A stretch of DNA of 64,000 nucleotides from Leptotrichia sp. OH3620_COT-345 (lineage in GTDB: Bacteria; Fusobacteriota; Fusobacteriia; Fusobacteriales; Leptotrichiaceae): assembly GCF_003932895.1 (NCBI RefSeq), contig NZ_RQYW01000008.1, positions 50,304 through 114,303 on the forward strand, given 5' to 3'. The notes below the pieces were generated by a model. That model was given only the letters and a program-made list of their open reading frames with translations. It ran no database searches and had not been told where the DNA came from. Every line of letters begins with the position of its first letter. Within the stretch, counting starts at the first letter, position 1. Both the position numbers and the translations under genes were made by a program. This document shows, piece by piece, positions 63,385 to 64,000 of this stretch.

Positions 63385-64000
63385 TTAGTAGATAGCTCTA
63401 AATCCTATTCCCCCTCTTATATTTTTTCCGTTCGTATCATATCCTACATTTAATGTTACTCCAAATCTTGTATTTTCCATTCCGATATTCAAATCAGTTT
63501 TAAAATTTCCTTTTTTGTTTTCTTTTTCATCTTTTAAATTATACCAATCTGATGTTGTATGTTTTACTTTTGCTTTATTTTTTTGACTTAAAGATTTTCC
63601 TAGTTCAGTATCATATTTTAATCCTAATATTGCAGTGAATGATGCTTTTCTTGCTATAGGCTGTTTATATTTAAGTTCTACTCCTAATTCAGGTTTTATC
63701 GAATAATAATCATTCCCTTTTACTTCTATTCTCATTTCTCCTGATTTTTCTTTTATTGTATTAAATCTTCCATATTCAAGTTTTAAATTTCCATATGGTC
63801 TTATACTGAATTTTTCTCCTGTCCTGAACTCTTTTCCCATTTCATTTTTTACAGCAAAACCGTATGAATTATATGTCGATTCAGCTTCAAATATTTCATC
63901 CGCTACAAGGAACTTTCTATGCATATCGCTTCTCGATACATAACCTTCTCCCGATATCGTCCAGTTTAAACTGTTGTTATGGTCAAATGCTTTTGATTTA
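63385..64000 (-). CDS. Autotransporter beta-barrel C-terminus (N-terminus cut by window edge)
   Basis: About 205 residues are visible and the frame stays open to the right edge (…WTISGEGYVSRSDMHRKF), so the Met at 63924 is internal. The sequence alternates amphipathic strands (SIRPYGNLKLEYGRF; SIKPELGVELKYKQPIA; ASFTAILGLKYDTEL; RFGVTLNVGYDT) and ends GGIGFRAIY with a C-terminal aromatic, the signature of outer-membrane autotransporter barrels. The passenger domain lies outside the window. Such large adhesin-type autotransporters are common in Leptotrichiaceae and Fusobacteria. It is evidence for an outer membrane. Confidence 0.85.
   Translation of the reverse strand, partial: KSKAFDHNNSLNWTISGEGYVSRSDMHRKFLVADEIFEAESTYNSYGFAVKNEMGKEFRTGEKFSIRPYGNLKLEYGRFNTIKEKSGEMRIEVKGNDYYSIKPELGVELKYKQPIARKASFTAILGLKYDTELGKSLSQKNKAKVKHTTSDWYNLKDEKENKKGNFKTDLNIGMENTRFGVTLNVGYDTNGKNIRGGIGFRAIY

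Overview
The window is AT-rich, densely coded DNA from an anaerobic, amino-acid-fermenting diderm. The combination of a Leptotrichia shahii-like Cas13a locus, selenocysteine-dependent glycine reductase genes, an autotransporter beta-barrel and lipoproteins points to the Fusobacteriota, most likely a Leptotrichia-type organism (family Leptotrichiaceae). Species cannot be fixed from the sequence alone.

Layout. 1-15.7 kb (minus strand) is a Stickland reductive region. It has two component-B gene pairs for glycine/sarcosine/betaine reductase, each with a UGA-encoded selenocysteine. The second pair sits in a full operon, grdX-trxB-trxA-grdE-grdA-grdB-grdC-grdD, behind a strong promoter and a glycine riboswitch. 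The first pair lies with AGCS, YkvI-type and BCCT transporters and a second grdX, has its own promoter and no visible riboswitch, and so probably handles sarcosine or betaine. 16-19 kb holds a TDT-family transporter and an acyl-CoA dehydrogenase. 19-27 kb is a plus-strand sulfur (or selenium) trafficking island: split YeeE/YedE transporter halves, TusA-like proteins, a triple-rhodanese lipoprotein and a second TrxB-like reductase. A LysR regulator closes it, and the island is interrupted by decayed genes at 24-25.8 kb. 27-41.7 kb is mostly housekeeping (glmM, a two-component system, a U32 tRNA-modification protein, dnaB, rplI, dnaX, rph, glyA) plus a heterodimeric ABC exporter with one half broken by a stop codon. 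41.9-44 kb carries small accessory genes.

44.07-50.76 kb is the most striking part: a complete type VI-A CRISPR-Cas locus in the order cas13a-cas1-cas2-array, all on the minus strand. The effector is unusually long (1508 aa). It has two R-X4-H HEPN nuclease motifs, a large extra N-terminal segment and a 15-residue tandem duplication beside the first catalytic motif. The array has 11 repeats and 10 spacers with a degenerate distal repeat, and a promoter can be seen in its leader.

51-64 kb holds a periplasmic cyclic-nucleotide phosphodiesterase, a nucleoside hydrolase, a CinA-type protein, a pair of near-identical fold-back repeats, treC, an ASCH protein, azlCD, polA, the pseudouridine-catabolism pair psuK-psuG on the plus strand, and the C-terminal part of an autotransporter running off the right edge.

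How the parts fit. Transporters import glycine, betaine and related substrates. Component B (substrate-specific) passes the carboxymethyl group to selenoprotein GrdA, GrdC/GrdD release acetyl phosphate for ATP synthesis, and TrxA/TrxB supply electrons. The sulfur/selenium island may feed thiol or selenium chemistry, and the Cas13a locus defends against RNA-exposing invaders. Several genes differ from an intact frame by one base in a homopolymer, which could be real decay, phase variation or assembly error.
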